Under the pieces are notes generated by a model, which saw nothing but the letters and a program-made list of their open reading frames with translations, did not search any database and had not been told where the DNA came from. 64,000 nt of DNA from Ailurus styani (taxonomy: Eukaryota; Chordata; Mammalia; Carnivora; Ailuridae): positions 3,898,432 to 3,962,431 of the forward strand of contig LNAC01000101.1 in the NCBI GenBank assembly GCA_002007465.1, given 5' to 3'. Positions 52,611 through 63,780 of this stretch are shown here, in pieces; position 1 is the stretch's first letter, and the number at the start of each line of letters is the position of its first letter. The position numbers were made by a program, and so were the translations under genes.

Positions 52611-53176
52611 TCGCGCGGTAGACATCCTGGGTGAAAGTTGACGGTCACGTGATAGCAGTCCTTGGGTGGGGAAATACTCCTACCACCAACCAGCAGTAGA
52701 AAAAACAAACGTTTCTCCAATCAGCACTTTCTATGGGCAGGGATATTGGTAGCCCCGCCTCTTCCCCGCCCCCACTTGAGTGATTGACTCGTCTCTTGTC
52801 CAATAATAGTAAGGAGTCGCTAGATTGACCAAAATATTGCGGAATCAGAACACACAGAGTCTTGTTCGGAGGCGGGCCAGGGCGGGTGCCGCTACGCCTG
52901 ACGGAGATTCCTGTGACCTAGCTCGCCGCTCCGCCCAATCGGGCGCCGCGGGGTAGGCGGGGCTTCGCGAGGGAGGCGTAGGGGCCAATCGGAGAAGGGC
53001 TGGGCAGGCGCTGCCCAATAGGGACGCGACAAGGGGTGGGGTCAGGGGCCGGGCGTTCGGCGTTCGGGAGGGTGGGGCGGGGGCAAGTGTCAGTCAGGTC
53101 GGGAGCGCGACGGGGGACAGCGGGGACCCGGGCGGCTGACAGGGGGCCCGGGCCGCTGCCGTGTTGTCCGCTCAAG

Positions 53177-53228
53177 ATGGAGTTCCTCCTGGGGAACCCG
53201 TTCAGCACCCCGGTGGGGCAGTGCCTCG
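53177..53228 (+). CDS. TOM1L2: TOM1L2 first coding exon (partial gene)
   Basis: ATG at 53177 encodes MEFLLGNPFSTPVGQCL plus one base, followed by the donor GTAAGG. This is the start of the VHS domain of TOM1L2, an endosomal adaptor that binds ubiquitinated cargo, clathrin and Tollip and acts in sorting. The remaining exons (rest of VHS, GAT) lie beyond the window. The gene diverges from DRC3, as in the conserved mammalian order. The ATG context AAGATGG is strong. Confidence 0.92.
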
Positions 53229-53844
53229 GTAAGGCCGCGCGAAGGGTGGGCAGTCTGGGTGGACGACCGCGGCGTCTGACGGGGCTGGTGAGGACCGCGG
53301 GCCTTTGCCGGGCACCGGTGCCACCCCACGGGCCTCCCGGGCATCCTTGCCGTCGGGCCTCTGGCCACGGGCTGCCTGGGCCTGCTCACGGCGCCCGTGC
53401 CACCGTACCAGGCGGCTCCCCGAGGCCCCAGCTTGGACTCGGGAGATGCTCCGCGCGTCCCTCCCGATCCGGGCCCAGCCCCTCCCGGCTCCTGGAGGTG
53501 GTGCCGGCTGCTGGGGTCGGCTTGCCTCCTCCCCGGCTGGCAGATGCCATCGAGTGCGCCCTCATCCAGGCCGACAGTGTCGCTGCCACTGCCGCCAGGA
53601 CCCAGTTCTCCCACACCCTTCTCCCTCCATCCTTGTCCCTCTTTTCAGTACCAGCAGCCCTCAGACCGGGCACCCTCCCAGAGAATACTCCCTGCTTCGA
53701 GACTTGCTAATTAGAGCTGCAATTCAGCTAGGCTGTAGGAGGGACTGGGATGGGGGGAAGGGTTCCCAGAGGGTGATTATCTTGCCAGGGGGATGGCATG
53801 CCTGCACTGCCTCTGGGGAAGAAGGGAGGCTGTGTTATTTAATG

Positions 53845-53965
53845 ATAAGAGTCCTGGACTGGGAATCAGGAAGCCTGGGCTCCAGGAGAGGCTTTGCCAG
53901 TGACTCTTCCTATATGACCTTGTGCAAGTCACTGCTCTTTCTGGTTGGACATTTTCCCTGTCTCT
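53845..53965 (+). repeat. MIR relic
   Basis: AGAGTCCTGGACTGGGAATC, CTATATGACCTTGTGCAAGT and CACTGCTCTTTCTGG follow the MIR core. Confidence 0.6.
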
Positions 53966-54884
53966 TAGGTGTTTGGAGGTGAGATGCGCTAGGTCCCTTC
54001 AAGTTCTAAAGTTTTGACATTCCTTAGAGTAGTCTGCACGTTGACTATTGCTTCTCTGCTATATTAAATTCGCCCAAAGCTGAAGTCTTTTGGTGACAGC
54101 ATAGAGAGAGGGGTACTCTGTAGTACCGGTTAATTCTACATGGCGGCTCTGGGCACCTGGAAAAGGGCACTAGAGATGATTGGTATCCTGGGTAAGGAAA
54201 AACCCAAGGCTATGTGAGTGAACACCAGAATGCTCCACTGTGTGGGGTTTCTTTATTAAAAAAGCAACTTGCCTTTTCACCCAAGACGGGAACTTTGGCC
54301 AACTGATGCGCTGAGAATGTTGATTGGTTTCTTTTAAAACTGGATTCCTCCTGGTTGGTGGAAGGACTGGTAAAACATCTTTTATGAGTGGAGACCTTTG
54401 GTGTCCTTCTGGGTCTGGCTGGTTTAGGCAGTAGTGATTTGTTTATTTCCTAATTTACTTATGACTTTCCGGCTTACTTTTTAGGCTTTAGTTCGGTCTG
54501 GGAAATTATTGAGGCCTCTCCTGTTGGCTAACTGGCATTTGGAAGCCTTTCTTTTCTTTATAAAGTTTTTGATAAGGGATATGATGGAACTGGGCCCGGG
54601 GTGAGTCTCTTCCTGCCTTTATCGACTACTGTGTCTGTCTAGATTCTCTTCCTCATTTCCTTCCCTCAGGTGCTCTTTCTTTTCCAAAACCTCATTTCTT
54701 AGTTGGATATTGAATCCCAACCAGTTATTGGAGGGAGCTGGTAAACCTGAGGGGAGGATTTGTTTTCTTTTCTATCTCCTTTTTAATAGGAAGTGCTACA
54801 CCTTGGAAATGCCAGGGTAGCTGGTGAGGGGTAGAAGTTAAAGGACATTTAAAGATACACAAATATTAGGGATACGGGGATACA

Positions 54885-55110
54885 TAGAGAGTGGAAAGAG
54901 CATGATACTTCTATCAGGAAGCCCAAGTTGAGTTTTGCCTTACCCATTTTTTGGCTGTATGACCCTAGAAAATTGTGTGACCCTTCTGAACCTTAGTTCG
55001 TTGAGAGAGAATGAAAGAGAGAGATTCATATTCAGAGTAGTACAGCTTAAGTGAGATGACAGTTGCCTAGTACATAGTAGAGGCACAATAAATTGTAGCT
55101 GTCACTGTTA
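54885..55110 (+). repeat. MIR-like relic
   Basis: CAGGAAGCCCAAGTTGAGTT, TGGCTGTATGACCCTAGAAA and CCTAGTACATAGTAGAGGCA follow MIR order. Confidence 0.55.
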
Positions 55111-56868
55111 ACAACAGAATAGTTAAGTTAGGGTTGAGTGTGGTATCTGGAGAGGATATGGGGACAATTGACCATCTGTGACCTGTGAAGGAACAGATTC
55201 CCCCAGCATCCACCACCTTAGACAAGACAGTTGACCAGGAAGAGAAGGAAGCCTTCTCATTGTCCGTTGGTCAACAGGCAAGGCCCAGCTGATTTCACAG
55301 TTCAGATAAATTAAAGGATAGAAGGAGGTTCTAATGTAAATTCTGTACCGTCATGGCAAAGCGGAAAAGTGATTTTCGTGGCATTTGGTATTGTTAGTAT
55401 TCTTTTAAAAGTTATGCCAAGTGGTTGACGGGAGAGAAGGGAGACAAGGAATAAAACAACAAAGCTGATGAGTAAATAGTAGCTACAACTTGCCCAGAGC
55501 AGATCTACAGCTAATATTTGCTTCTTCCTGCTGCTCTGTGGAGTAAGTTTTGTTTTCCTTCCCACTTTAGAGATGGGGAAACTGAGACTCAGAGGAGTGA
55601 AGCCACTGCTTAGCTGGGAAAAGGGAGAGCTAGGGTTTTGTAGCTGTCCTGGTCCTTGGGCTTTCTGGCTTTGGGAGAGCGAGCAGAGATTCTTGGAATA
55701 ATGAGCACTAACAGAAGGCTGCTGCCTAGTTGAGCGCTTAGTTGAGAAGTGGGAATTGTCAGTGCTCTTGGGAGCCCAGAACATTTCAGAAGAGCTGGGG
55801 AGATAGGACTGGCTTTCTGGAGTCCAAGGGCTGTTCATGAGGGTGCCTGGGAATTCCATAGACAGAGAGGAGGACACCCCGTGCCTGGGGACAGGTACGT
55901 GAGGCACGGAGGGGGGTGTGGGGACATTGGTGTTCATCAGTCCAAATGGAAGGGAGGTGGTGGGGGGGGGATAGTGGCAAACTGGGTTTGGGCCCAGGAT
56001 AAAGCCCTGTTCTGGGGGGCAAGGGAGGGAGGACATCAAAGATGACATCACTTAGCTGACTCCAACTTTTAGCTTCTCTGGCCTCATTTTACCCGCTCAT
56101 TAAAAATAATACCTCTCAACAGCTGCATGGGGCTTGCACTGAAACAGTCCTACCAGCCCAGTTCAGTAGGTCTTCTGCGTGCCTGTGGGTGCCAGGCTCT
56201 GGGATACAAATGTTTAGTAGCTGCTGTCAGGGAGCCTTCAGTAGAGGTAAGATGTTCACCAGAGGTGTGCTAAATCCACAAAGCGTTAGGCTCGTAGTCT
56301 CAGGGCTTGGTTATTATTATTATTACTACCATTTTGTTGTGGTTTTCTATCTTTATCTGACAGTCTAGTTGGTTCTCATCTGCATTAACTGTAGATTTGT
56401 GAAAGGGGTGATAGGTACATAGGTAATGAACATACAGGGCTTGTTGGGTGAATCTCATTAGGTTTTCTGGACAGCCGCACACACTTACAGTATGGGACTT
56501 TCCTTATTTCTTTGGCCCAGACAGCTTTGTTGAGCCTGGTGTCAGGGTGCACATCTGGAGTTCTCCCCTCCTCCCAACAAATTTCTAGATCTCTTTGAGT
56601 GTCCGAGAGCATGCTACTTGAAGCCCCATGCACGGTTGTGTTTATGAAGGTTGATGGCGTGTTTTTTGGTCAATGCCTTGTTCATGGTGGAACGACCCTT
56701 CTTCTCACCTGCTTTGTGGGAACCATTCTGGTGGACCCAGGTTGGAAAGGGGAAGGGTAATTATTACTCTCTGTCATGCTTAGGACCTCACAGACATTCT
56801 AACCTGGGGCTGTTTGGTTGGACAGCTAGCTAAGCCCACAGTCTGACATAATTTCCTGTGTATTCTTT

Positions 56869-57034
56869 TTTTTTTTTTTTAAAGATTTTATTTATTTGAC
56901 AGAGAGATCACAAGTAGGCAGACAGGCAGGCAGAGGGGGAGGGAAGCAGGCTCCCTGCTGAGCAGAGAGCCGGATGCAGGGCTCAATCCCAGGACCCTGA
57001 GATCATGACCTGAGCCGAAGGCAGAGGCCCGAGC
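56869..57034 (-). mobile_element. SINEC, reverse, lacking the 5' head
   Basis: The mustelid body TCACAAGTAGGCAGACAGGC stops after GAGCCGAAGGCAGAGGC, so the tRNA-like head is missing. Flanks TTCCTGTGTATTCTT and TTCCTTGTGTATTCTT show an intact insertion of a 5'-truncated element. Confidence 0.9.
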
Positions 57035-57734
57035 CTCAGTTCCTTGTGTATTCTTGTAGCCATCGTCACTGTCCTTTTGGAAGGTGGATCCTGAGTAGAA
57101 ATCATGACTTAGATCAGAATGAGCAGTAGTATGAGAAGCTAAGAAGTGTGGAGGAAGAGAAAGTATGTACTTGTGTTTCTGGAGTTTCTCTTCTGAAACA
57201 AATTTCAGAAGGTTCCCGTCTTAATCTAAACCCTCCATGACCACTGGGGGTTGGATATCACACACTAGAGTTTCCCCAAATCAGGTCCATGGTGCTATGC
57301 AACTGGTGACAGTTCCTTGTATTGGCTGGAAAATGATTTCAGATTATCTTTTTATCTCGTTTTCTACGAGTAAAGTTTGGGTTCATTTAAATGAAAAGAT
57401 TCGGGAAGTAGTTCGTTAATTCTGATGAGAATACTGTGGGAGAGGGTGAGGTGGGTGCAGGGAGGACCATCTGTTATTGTCTTCATGGTTCAGCTTTCAT
57501 GAGCAGGTAAGAAGTAGATACTCTGTTGCAGAGTTTGTGCTTGTAGACTGGCCATAAACAGCTTCCTTGTGTCCTGGGAATGCAAGGTGTTCCAGAGCTG
57601 GGTTGTTTGTTCCAAGAATAATTAGTTGTCCCTCAGATCGCTATTGCACGTGGCAGTTCGCCAAGCCCTTTCACCTCCGTCCTTTTATTTTTTTGTTTGC
57701 AGCCCTGTGAATACACAGGAAGACAACTGAAAGG

Positions 57735-57910
57735 AGCTTGAAATTATTAAGCACCTATACTGTATGCAAGTTCTGTCAGCGGGATCTCATGCAATCCTCA
57801 CAGTATTTAATTATCTGAGTGTTACTGTCACCCTGAATTGCTTCAAAAGAGGCTGAGGGTCTGAGAAGTTAGGAGACTGGTGCAAGGTCTTGAGCCTGAG
57901 TTAAGCTTGG
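57735..57910 (-). repeat. MIR-like relic, reverse
   Basis: TTATTAAGCACCTATACTGT, CATGCAATCCTCACAGTATT and GTGCAAGGTCTTG follow reverse MIR order. Confidence 0.5.
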
Positions 57911-57964
57911 AATCCGCTCCTGGGCCAGCGCTCGTCCTGTGCTGCCGTGTTGCTTCTTGCTCTG

Positions 57965-58152
57965 CAGACCTCATGATTCAGGGTCAGCAGAATCACCTGG
58001 AGGGCTTGTTGGACTGGGTTGCCGGGTGCTACTTCCAGAGTTTCTGATTCAGGAGGTATAGGCTGCGGCCTAGCATTCTACATTTCTAAGTTCCCGAGTG
58101 ATACTCCTGCTGCTGCTGCTGGTCCAGGGACCACACTTAGAGAACTATTGCT
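57965..58152 (+). mobile_element. MER5A-like hAT remnant
   Basis: AGAATCACCTGGAGGGCTTG, AGAGTTTCTGATTCAGGAGG and GGACCACACTTAGAGAACTA match MER5A order. Confidence 0.75.
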
Positions 58153-58330
58153 CCAGATGAAAAGTTCTGCTCCCTTAACCTCTTCTTTACCTTTCCTGAA
58201 ACAGTAAATATGGATTTTCTTATGGACACACTATAAGTGGGGTTATTTAGAAATTGGTCACTCATTTAGTGACTCTATCTCACCTCTCTGTATATATCAA
58301 GCTAAGTGTTTACCAGGATGGTCAGTTTAT

Positions 58331-58529
58331 ATATTTATTTATTTAAAGATTTTATTTACTTATTTGAGAGAGACACAGCAAGAGAGGGAACACAAGCAGG
58401 GGGAGTGGGAGACGGAGAAGCAGGCTTCCTGCTGAGCAGGGAGCCCAATGCGGGGCTTGATCCCAGAACCCTGGGATCATGACTTGAGCCGAAGACAGAC
58501 GCTTAACGGCTGAGCCACCCAAGTGCCCC
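58331..58529 (-). mobile_element. SINEC, reverse, older type, inserted in another SINEC tail
   Basis: Body GACACAGCAAGAGAGGGAAC. Flanks TATTTATTTATTT and TATTTACTTATTTTT. It separates the following copy from its left duplication. Confidence 0.88.
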
Positions 58530-58540
58530 TATTTACTTAT

Positions 58541-58718
58541 TTTTAAAGATTTTTTTTTATTCATTTGAGAGAGATACAAAGAAAGAGGGAGCACAGCAAC
58601 AGGGAGAGATGGAGAAGCAGACTCCCCGCTGAGCTGGGAGCCCAACGTGGAACTCGATCGTAGGACTTCGAGATCATGACCTGAGCCGAAGGCAGGTGGT
58701 TAACCACCCAGGCGCCCC
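58541..58718 (-). mobile_element. SINEC, reverse, older type
   Basis: Body GATACAAAGAAAGAGGGAGC, head AACCACCCAGGCGCCCC. Its target duplication is GGATGGTCAGTTTA (58317) and GGATGCTCAGTTTA (58719), so it inserted before the neighbouring copy. Confidence 0.88.
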
Positions 58719-58874
58719 GGATGCTCAGTTTAGTGAGGGAGCTAAGACAGGTACCCAAATCAGATATGATAAAAAGTGGGGGCATTAGATTGGACAGGTA
58801 AATGAAGTAAGAGTGTGGAGGACGGAGGGGGTTATTACCTCCAACAGTAACAGTAGCTAAAGGTTTATGTGTGC

Positions 58875-59065
58875 TAGAGACTGAAGTAGGTGCTTTCTAG
58901 ATCTTCCAGTCCTTTAATCCCCACAAGAATAAGGTACTGTGTGATCTCCATTTTGCAGATGAGGACCCTGAAGCAAAGAGAAGGTCACACGGGTAGCAGG
59001 AAGGGAGCTGGAGCAGAATCCAGCATTGTGGCTCTGGAACTGGTGTGCTGTTATGCTGTGCTGCC
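58875..59065 (-). repeat. MIR relic, reverse
   Basis: GATCTCCATTTTGCAGATGA, GGTCACACGGGTAGCAGGAA and GAGCAGAATCCAGCATTGTG follow the reverse MIR order closely. Confidence 0.65.
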
Positions 59066-59832
59066 TTCAGCCAGGGAGGAGTGAGGAGGAGCACCTTAGG
59101 AAGGAAGGAAGGCTTAGGAGGCAGTAGTCACTGAGCAGGGCTTTTATGGATGGGTAGGGATAGAGAAGGAGGCTTGGAGGGCGCTCTCTAGCAGAGACAG
59201 CAAGCATCTTGAGCAAAGGCTGATATTAAGTTGGGGGGGTGCATAACAGGATCCGTTCTGTTGACTTAGCAAGGGAGAGTGGTGGGAGGTAGGACTGGAA
59301 AGGCAGGGTTAGGCCTGATGGTGGGGGCTTCAAATGTTGTCCAAATAGTTGGGGCTCTTTCACTGGTGGCACTGGGGAGTCAGGAAGGATTTATAGGGAG
59401 GAGGGTAGCAGTAGCAGGGGTATCATTACAGAGATAGGAGGTTTCCCCTTGGCAGTCACTGAAAGGTCATTCTTCTCTATTCCCATCAAAGCCCCCATCT
59501 GCGCAGAGCTGGGGGTCCTCAGGGGCATCAGGAGCGGGCACTGCCAGTTCCTCCGAGGTCTGGGGCAGGCCCTTCCTATGGGCCCTGGTCAGAAGTGCTG
59601 AGGCAGGTTGGTGGACTAGGGGAAGAGGCCTGGGGTTCTGAGAGCATTTGTCCTTAACTGCCTGGACAGTTTATGAAACGCCCGTCACGCAGCGAGGGTC
59701 AGCCTGCTCCTTGTCCTGCCCTGCTTTCCATGTGCAGGAACAGGATCGCTCTCACAAGGGCTTTACTGAAGGGCTGTCCTTGCTTACAGTGGGCTATTTG
59801 GGATAGTAAAAATTCTCATAGAATCATTTAAA

Positions 59833-59855
59833 AAACAACAACAACAACAACAACC
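59833..59855. repeat. (CAA)n microsatellite
   Basis: Seven CAA-type units within an A-rich stretch. Confidence 0.9.
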
Positions 59856-60303
59856 TGTTTTTCCATGTAGAAAACTTGAAAAATGCACATACATGCAAAA
59901 ATGCAAAGGAGGAAAAAAAATCACCATAAAATGTTTTCTTACAAACTAATTGAGATTCTTCTCATTTCTTCTAATAAGTGGAAGGGGTGGAGTCCTTGTG
60001 TATTTCACCTTCCTGTTTTTCTCTTGGATAGCAACGTTGTATAAGTTCTCTTAGCATATTTCTATGTAATCTACCTGTTTTTTCTTGGTGGAGGAGAGGG
60101 CGGATATAGTTTGAAGAAGAGAATCTAAATACCCAGAGGAGCTTCAGTTAAGGGTTGTAATCTTGACCTAGCAGATACATCACTCAGAATTTTTAGGTTA
60201 ACCTAGTAGTCTGAAAAGATATAAATAACATTCAGGCTTTTTTTTTTTTCCCTGACCCAGCTTGTAGTGGCTAGGAGAGGGGCCTTTAAAAAAACCATTT
60301 TCA

Positions 60304-60497
60304 GGGGCTCCTGGGTGGCTCAGTCGCGTAAGCCTTCGGCTCAGGTCATCGTCCTGTGGTTGTGGGATCGAGCCCCACATCTGGCTCCCTGCTCAGCGCA
60401 GAGTCTACTTCTCTCTTTCTCCCTCTACCCCTCCCCCCTGCTGTCCTCTGGCTCACACACTCTCTCAAATGAATAAATAAAAATACTTTAAAAAGTA
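60304..60497 (+). mobile_element. SINEC, forward
   Basis: Head GGCTCCTGGGTGGCTCAGTC, tail CAAATGAATAAATAAAAATA. Flanks AAACCATTTTCAG and AACCCCATTTTTAG. Confidence 0.9.
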
Positions 60498-61054
60498 ACC
60501 AAAAACCCCATTTTTAGACTTCGTGCCCATTTTAGTGTTCCACCAATCCTCCTGACCTGGCAGAATGTCCTTGATCTTCTCTATCCAGTCAGCCTCCCTG
60601 CTGTCTGGCAGCGTGTGCCTCCTCCTCCAGGAAGCTTTCCTACACCGCGCTGTTGATGGTGCTGAATCTCTTCTCTGAACTCACGGTGTTTGCTGTCTCT
60701 ATTGGCTCTTTCCTCACCTCCAAAACAGCAAATTCCTTAACTTTCCAGGTTTTCGTGGAGGTTAAATGAGAGGATGTGTGTGAGGCCTCCCGCACAGTGC
60801 CCTGTGTTCAACTACCCTGCTCAGACCTGTTGATTGCTTCCATCCTGCCTGGTGCAGTTTGCTGCGGTTATTTGTTGTATGTCTTGTCACGTGTTTATTG
60901 CCTTATCTTCTGAATAAGACCGGAGGCTCCCCATGGCAGGATGCGTTCTTTCTATTTCCGCAGGAACTTCACAGTACGTGGCAGAGCACACGCAGCACAG
61001 TGGCTTGCTCCAAAGGTTCCTTTCTATCCATCTTATTTTTTAGCATCTTTCAAA

Positions 61055-61265
61055 GCTCAGAATACTGGCCACCATTTACTGATCGTTCAGCACCCTCCAG
61101 ACACCGTGTCACACGCATTATCTCATTAAAATCTTTTTTTCTCTGAAAACTCCACTAAGTCAGTGGGATTATCTCTATTTTACAGATGAAGAAATGGCTT
61201 AGAGGAGCTAAGAAACTTGCCCAAGGTTCAGTGGTTCAGGGTCGGCTGAGCCGTGTCCCTCATGT
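61055..61265 (-). repeat. MIR relic, reverse
   Basis: GTCACACGCATTATCTCATT, GATTATCTCTATTTTACAGA and AGAAACTTGCCCAAGGTTCA follow the reverse MIR order. Confidence 0.65.
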
Positions 61266-61733
61266 AGGGAGTCAAGCTCCCGGGCTTTTGTTCGAGTTGC
61301 CTTGCGGATCGCAAGCCTGGTCTGTTTCCATTTAGACAAGAAGGGGCCTTGACTGATTCCATGTGGGAGTTCCACGAAGCTAGCATAAGTTGCATCAAGG
61401 AACTCTAGAGCAGGATGGATGCCTGCCGGCCTCTCGGTTCTCTTCCGACACGTGGCCCTTTTTGTTTTGGATTGGACTCGGTCTTGTCTCTGTCTCCGGT
61501 GTGACTGCCCAGTGTGAGTTCATTAACTCTTGCAGTGCTCACTTCCCTGATCTGTAAACAGGGAAGGGGTGTGTATGTGATGAGAATACTTGTTTTGTCA
61601 CGTCTTACAGGACTGTTAAGAGGATCAGTGAGATACTGTGCGTAAGAGCCAAACCTGGTATTATGTTATAGCTCTTCCCCTGCGTCATCTAGGCTCAGTG
61701 TTCCGTGAGGGCACGTGGTTTTCTTTGTACTTA

Positions 61734-61921
61734 TTTTTTTTAAAAGGTTTTATTTATTTATTTGACAGAGAGATCACAAGTAGACAGAGAGGCAGGCAGA
61801 GAGAGAGGAGGAAGCAGGTTCCCTGCTGAGCAGGGAGCCTGTGCGGGACTTGATCCCAGGACCCTGAGATCATGACCTGAGCCGAAGGCAGAGGCTTAAC
61901 CCACTGAGCCACCCAGGCGCC
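61734..61921 (-). mobile_element. SINEC, reverse, young mustelid type
   Basis: Body TCACAAGTAGACAGAGAGGC. Flanks TTCTTTGTACTTATT and CTCTTTGTACTTGTT. Confidence 0.92.
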
Positions 61922-62657
61922 CCTCTTTGTACTTGTTGATTTACTTTTAAAAACTGTGATAAAATATATATAATACAAAATTTTCCATTCTGTCCATTTT
62001 AAAGATTGGCGATATTAAGCACATTCACACTGGTGTGCAGCCATCACTGCCATCCGTCTCCAGAACTTTCTGCATTTTGCCTAAATGAAAATCTGTGTGC
62101 ATGAAATGGTAGTTCCCATTTCTCCCCACCTCCAGCCCCCAGCAACAACCATTCTACTTTCCGTCTCTAGGAATTTGATGACTCGAGGTACCCTCACCTC
62201 ACATAAGTGGAATCATACGATAATGTGTTTTTTTGTGACTGGCTTATTTTACTTAGTGTAATATGTTTACAGTTCATTCACATTGGAACGTTTCAGAATC
62301 TCCTTACTTCTTAAGGCTGAATAATACTCCGTTATATGTATATACCACGTTTTAGGTATCTATTCACTTGTCTCTGGATACATGGGCTGCTTCAACCTTT
62401 TGGCTATTGTGAACAATGCTGCTATGAACACGGGTGTGCAGATATCCGCATCTGCCTCTGTTTTCAGTTGTTTTGGATATATACCCAGAGGCGGAATTAC
62501 TGGATCATACGGTAATTCTGTTTTGACTGTTTCGAGGAGGAACCGGCATACTGTTTTCCACAGTGATTGTACCATTTTTTACATTCCCACCAGCAGTATG
62601 TAGGGCCCTAATTTCTCAGCATCATCACGGAAACTTGTTAGTTACTTGTTTCTTTTT

Positions 62658-62861
62658 TTTTTTTTTTAAAGATTTTATTTATTTATTTGACACAGAGAGA
62701 GAGATTACAGGTAGGCAGAGAGGCAGGCAGAGAGACAAGGAGAGGAGGAAGCAGGCTCTTGGCTGAGCAGAGAGCCCAATGCGGGCCTCGATCCCAGGAC
62801 CCTGAGATCATGACCTGAGCCGAAGGCAGAGGCTTTAACCCACTGAGCCACCCAGGCGCCC
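62658..62861 (-). mobile_element. SINEC, reverse, young mustelid type, nested in L1
   Basis: Body TTACAGGTAGGCAGAGAGGC. The target duplication AGTTACTTGTTTCTT is seen on both sides (about 62640 and 62862). Confidence 0.93.
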
Positions 62862-63125
62862 AGTTACTTGTTTCTTTATGGTAGTCTGTGTTAATGTGTG
62901 TGAAGTGATCTCTCATTGCGGTTTTGACTTGCATTTCCCTAGTCATTAGTGGCAACGAGCACCTTTTCATGTGCTGATTGGGCATTTGTATTTCTTTGGA
63001 GGAATGTTGGTTCAAACACTTTGCCTGGTTTTTAATCGGGTTGGTTTTTATTGTGGTTATCATTGTTGAATGTTAGGAGCTATCCCCATATGTCCAGTCG
63101 TCCAGTGTTAATTAGTAGGTACATG

Positions 63126-63325
63126 GGCGCCTGGGTGGCTCAGTGGGTTAATGCCTCTGCCTTCGGCTCAGGTCATGATCTCAGGGTCCTGGGATCAAGG
63201 CCCGCATCGGGCTCCCTGCTCAGCGGGGAGCCTGCTTCCCCCTCTCTCTGTCTGCCTGCCTCTCTGTCTCCTTGTGATCTCTCTCCCGCTGTGAAATAAA
63301 TAAATAAAATCTTTAAAAAAAAAAA
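63126..63325 (+). mobile_element. SINEC, forward, young mustelid type, nested in L1
   Basis: Head GGCGCCTGGGTGGCTCAGTG. The target duplication ATTAGTAGGTACATG is perfect at 63111-63125 and 63326-63340. Confidence 0.94.
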
Positions 63326-63559
63326 ATTAGTAGGTACATGATACGCAGATAATTTTCTCCCATTCTCTGGGTTGCCTTTTTTTTTTTACTCTGTGGATCG
63401 GGTCCTTGGATGCACTGAAGTTTTTCATGGTGATGAAGTCCATTTTGTCTCTTTTTTCTTTTGCCGCCTGTGGCGTCATGCCCTTATTTTTCTGGAGAGT
63501 CTTAACAAGTGCCTTCAGAACAGTGACGCCAATAGTACTAGTCAGCATGACTCTTCACC

Positions 63560-63780
63560 GGGAATTGGGCTAAGTACCTACATGCGTCATTTCCTCTCAT
63601 TCCCGCGGCAGCCCTATGAGCCAGGTGCCAGCATTCACATTTTCTAGAGCAGGGAACCAGGGCTTCAAAACTAAGTACCTTCCCCTAGGTCTGTGCATAA
63701 GAAGTGGCAGAGCAGGGACTTGAACCCAGGTCTGTGGACTCCAGATCCAGTGCTCATAACCCCTACGCTGGAGAGCTCAG
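63560..63780 (-). repeat. MIR relic, reverse
   Basis: GCAGCCCTATGAGCCAGGTG, GTGGCAGAGCAGGGACTTGA and ACCCAGGTCTGTGGACTCCA follow the reverse MIR order. Confidence 0.7.

Larger units (their letters stand above)
52400..53176. promoter_or_regulatory. CpG-rich divergent promoter of DRC3 (-) and TOM1L2 (+)
   Basis: GC-rich interval without TATA box. CCAAT boxes lie on the plus strand at 52717-52721, 52800-52804, 52935-52939, 52985-52989 and 53015-53019, and GC boxes (CCCCGCC) near 52755-52770. X-box-like sites lie at 52565-52610. TOM1L2 transcription probably starts at about 53020-53120 and DRC3 transcription on the other side, near 52560. Positions of the start sites are inferred. Confidence 0.65.
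61945..63525 (-). mobile_element. Old LINE-1 3' end, reverse, interrupted by two SINECs
   Basis: On the minus strand, ORF2 remnants are readable (TELPYDPVIPPLGIYPKQLK; GVTVLKALVKTLQKNKGMTP). On the plus strand, the L1 phrases TTTGGCTATTGTGAACAATG and GGATATATACCCAGAGGCGG are seen. Decayed, with many stops. SINECs at 62658-62861 and 63126-63325 inserted later. Confidence 0.85.

Noticed and set aside
53036..53710. 224-codon plus-strand open frame across TOM1L2 exon 1.
   Set aside because: It is in a different frame from MEFLLGNPFS, ignores a strong donor and comes from CpG-island composition.
55311..56051. 246-codon minus-strand open frame, Ser/Pro-rich.
   Set aside because: No family resemblance, no promoter or splice signals supporting it, and it lies in TOM1L2 intron 1 over a MIR-like stretch. 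A chance open frame is the simplest reading, though a search would settle it.
62360..62575. 71-codon minus-strand frame with LPYDPVIPPLGIYPK.
   Set aside because: L1 ORF2 remnant within an old LINE-1.
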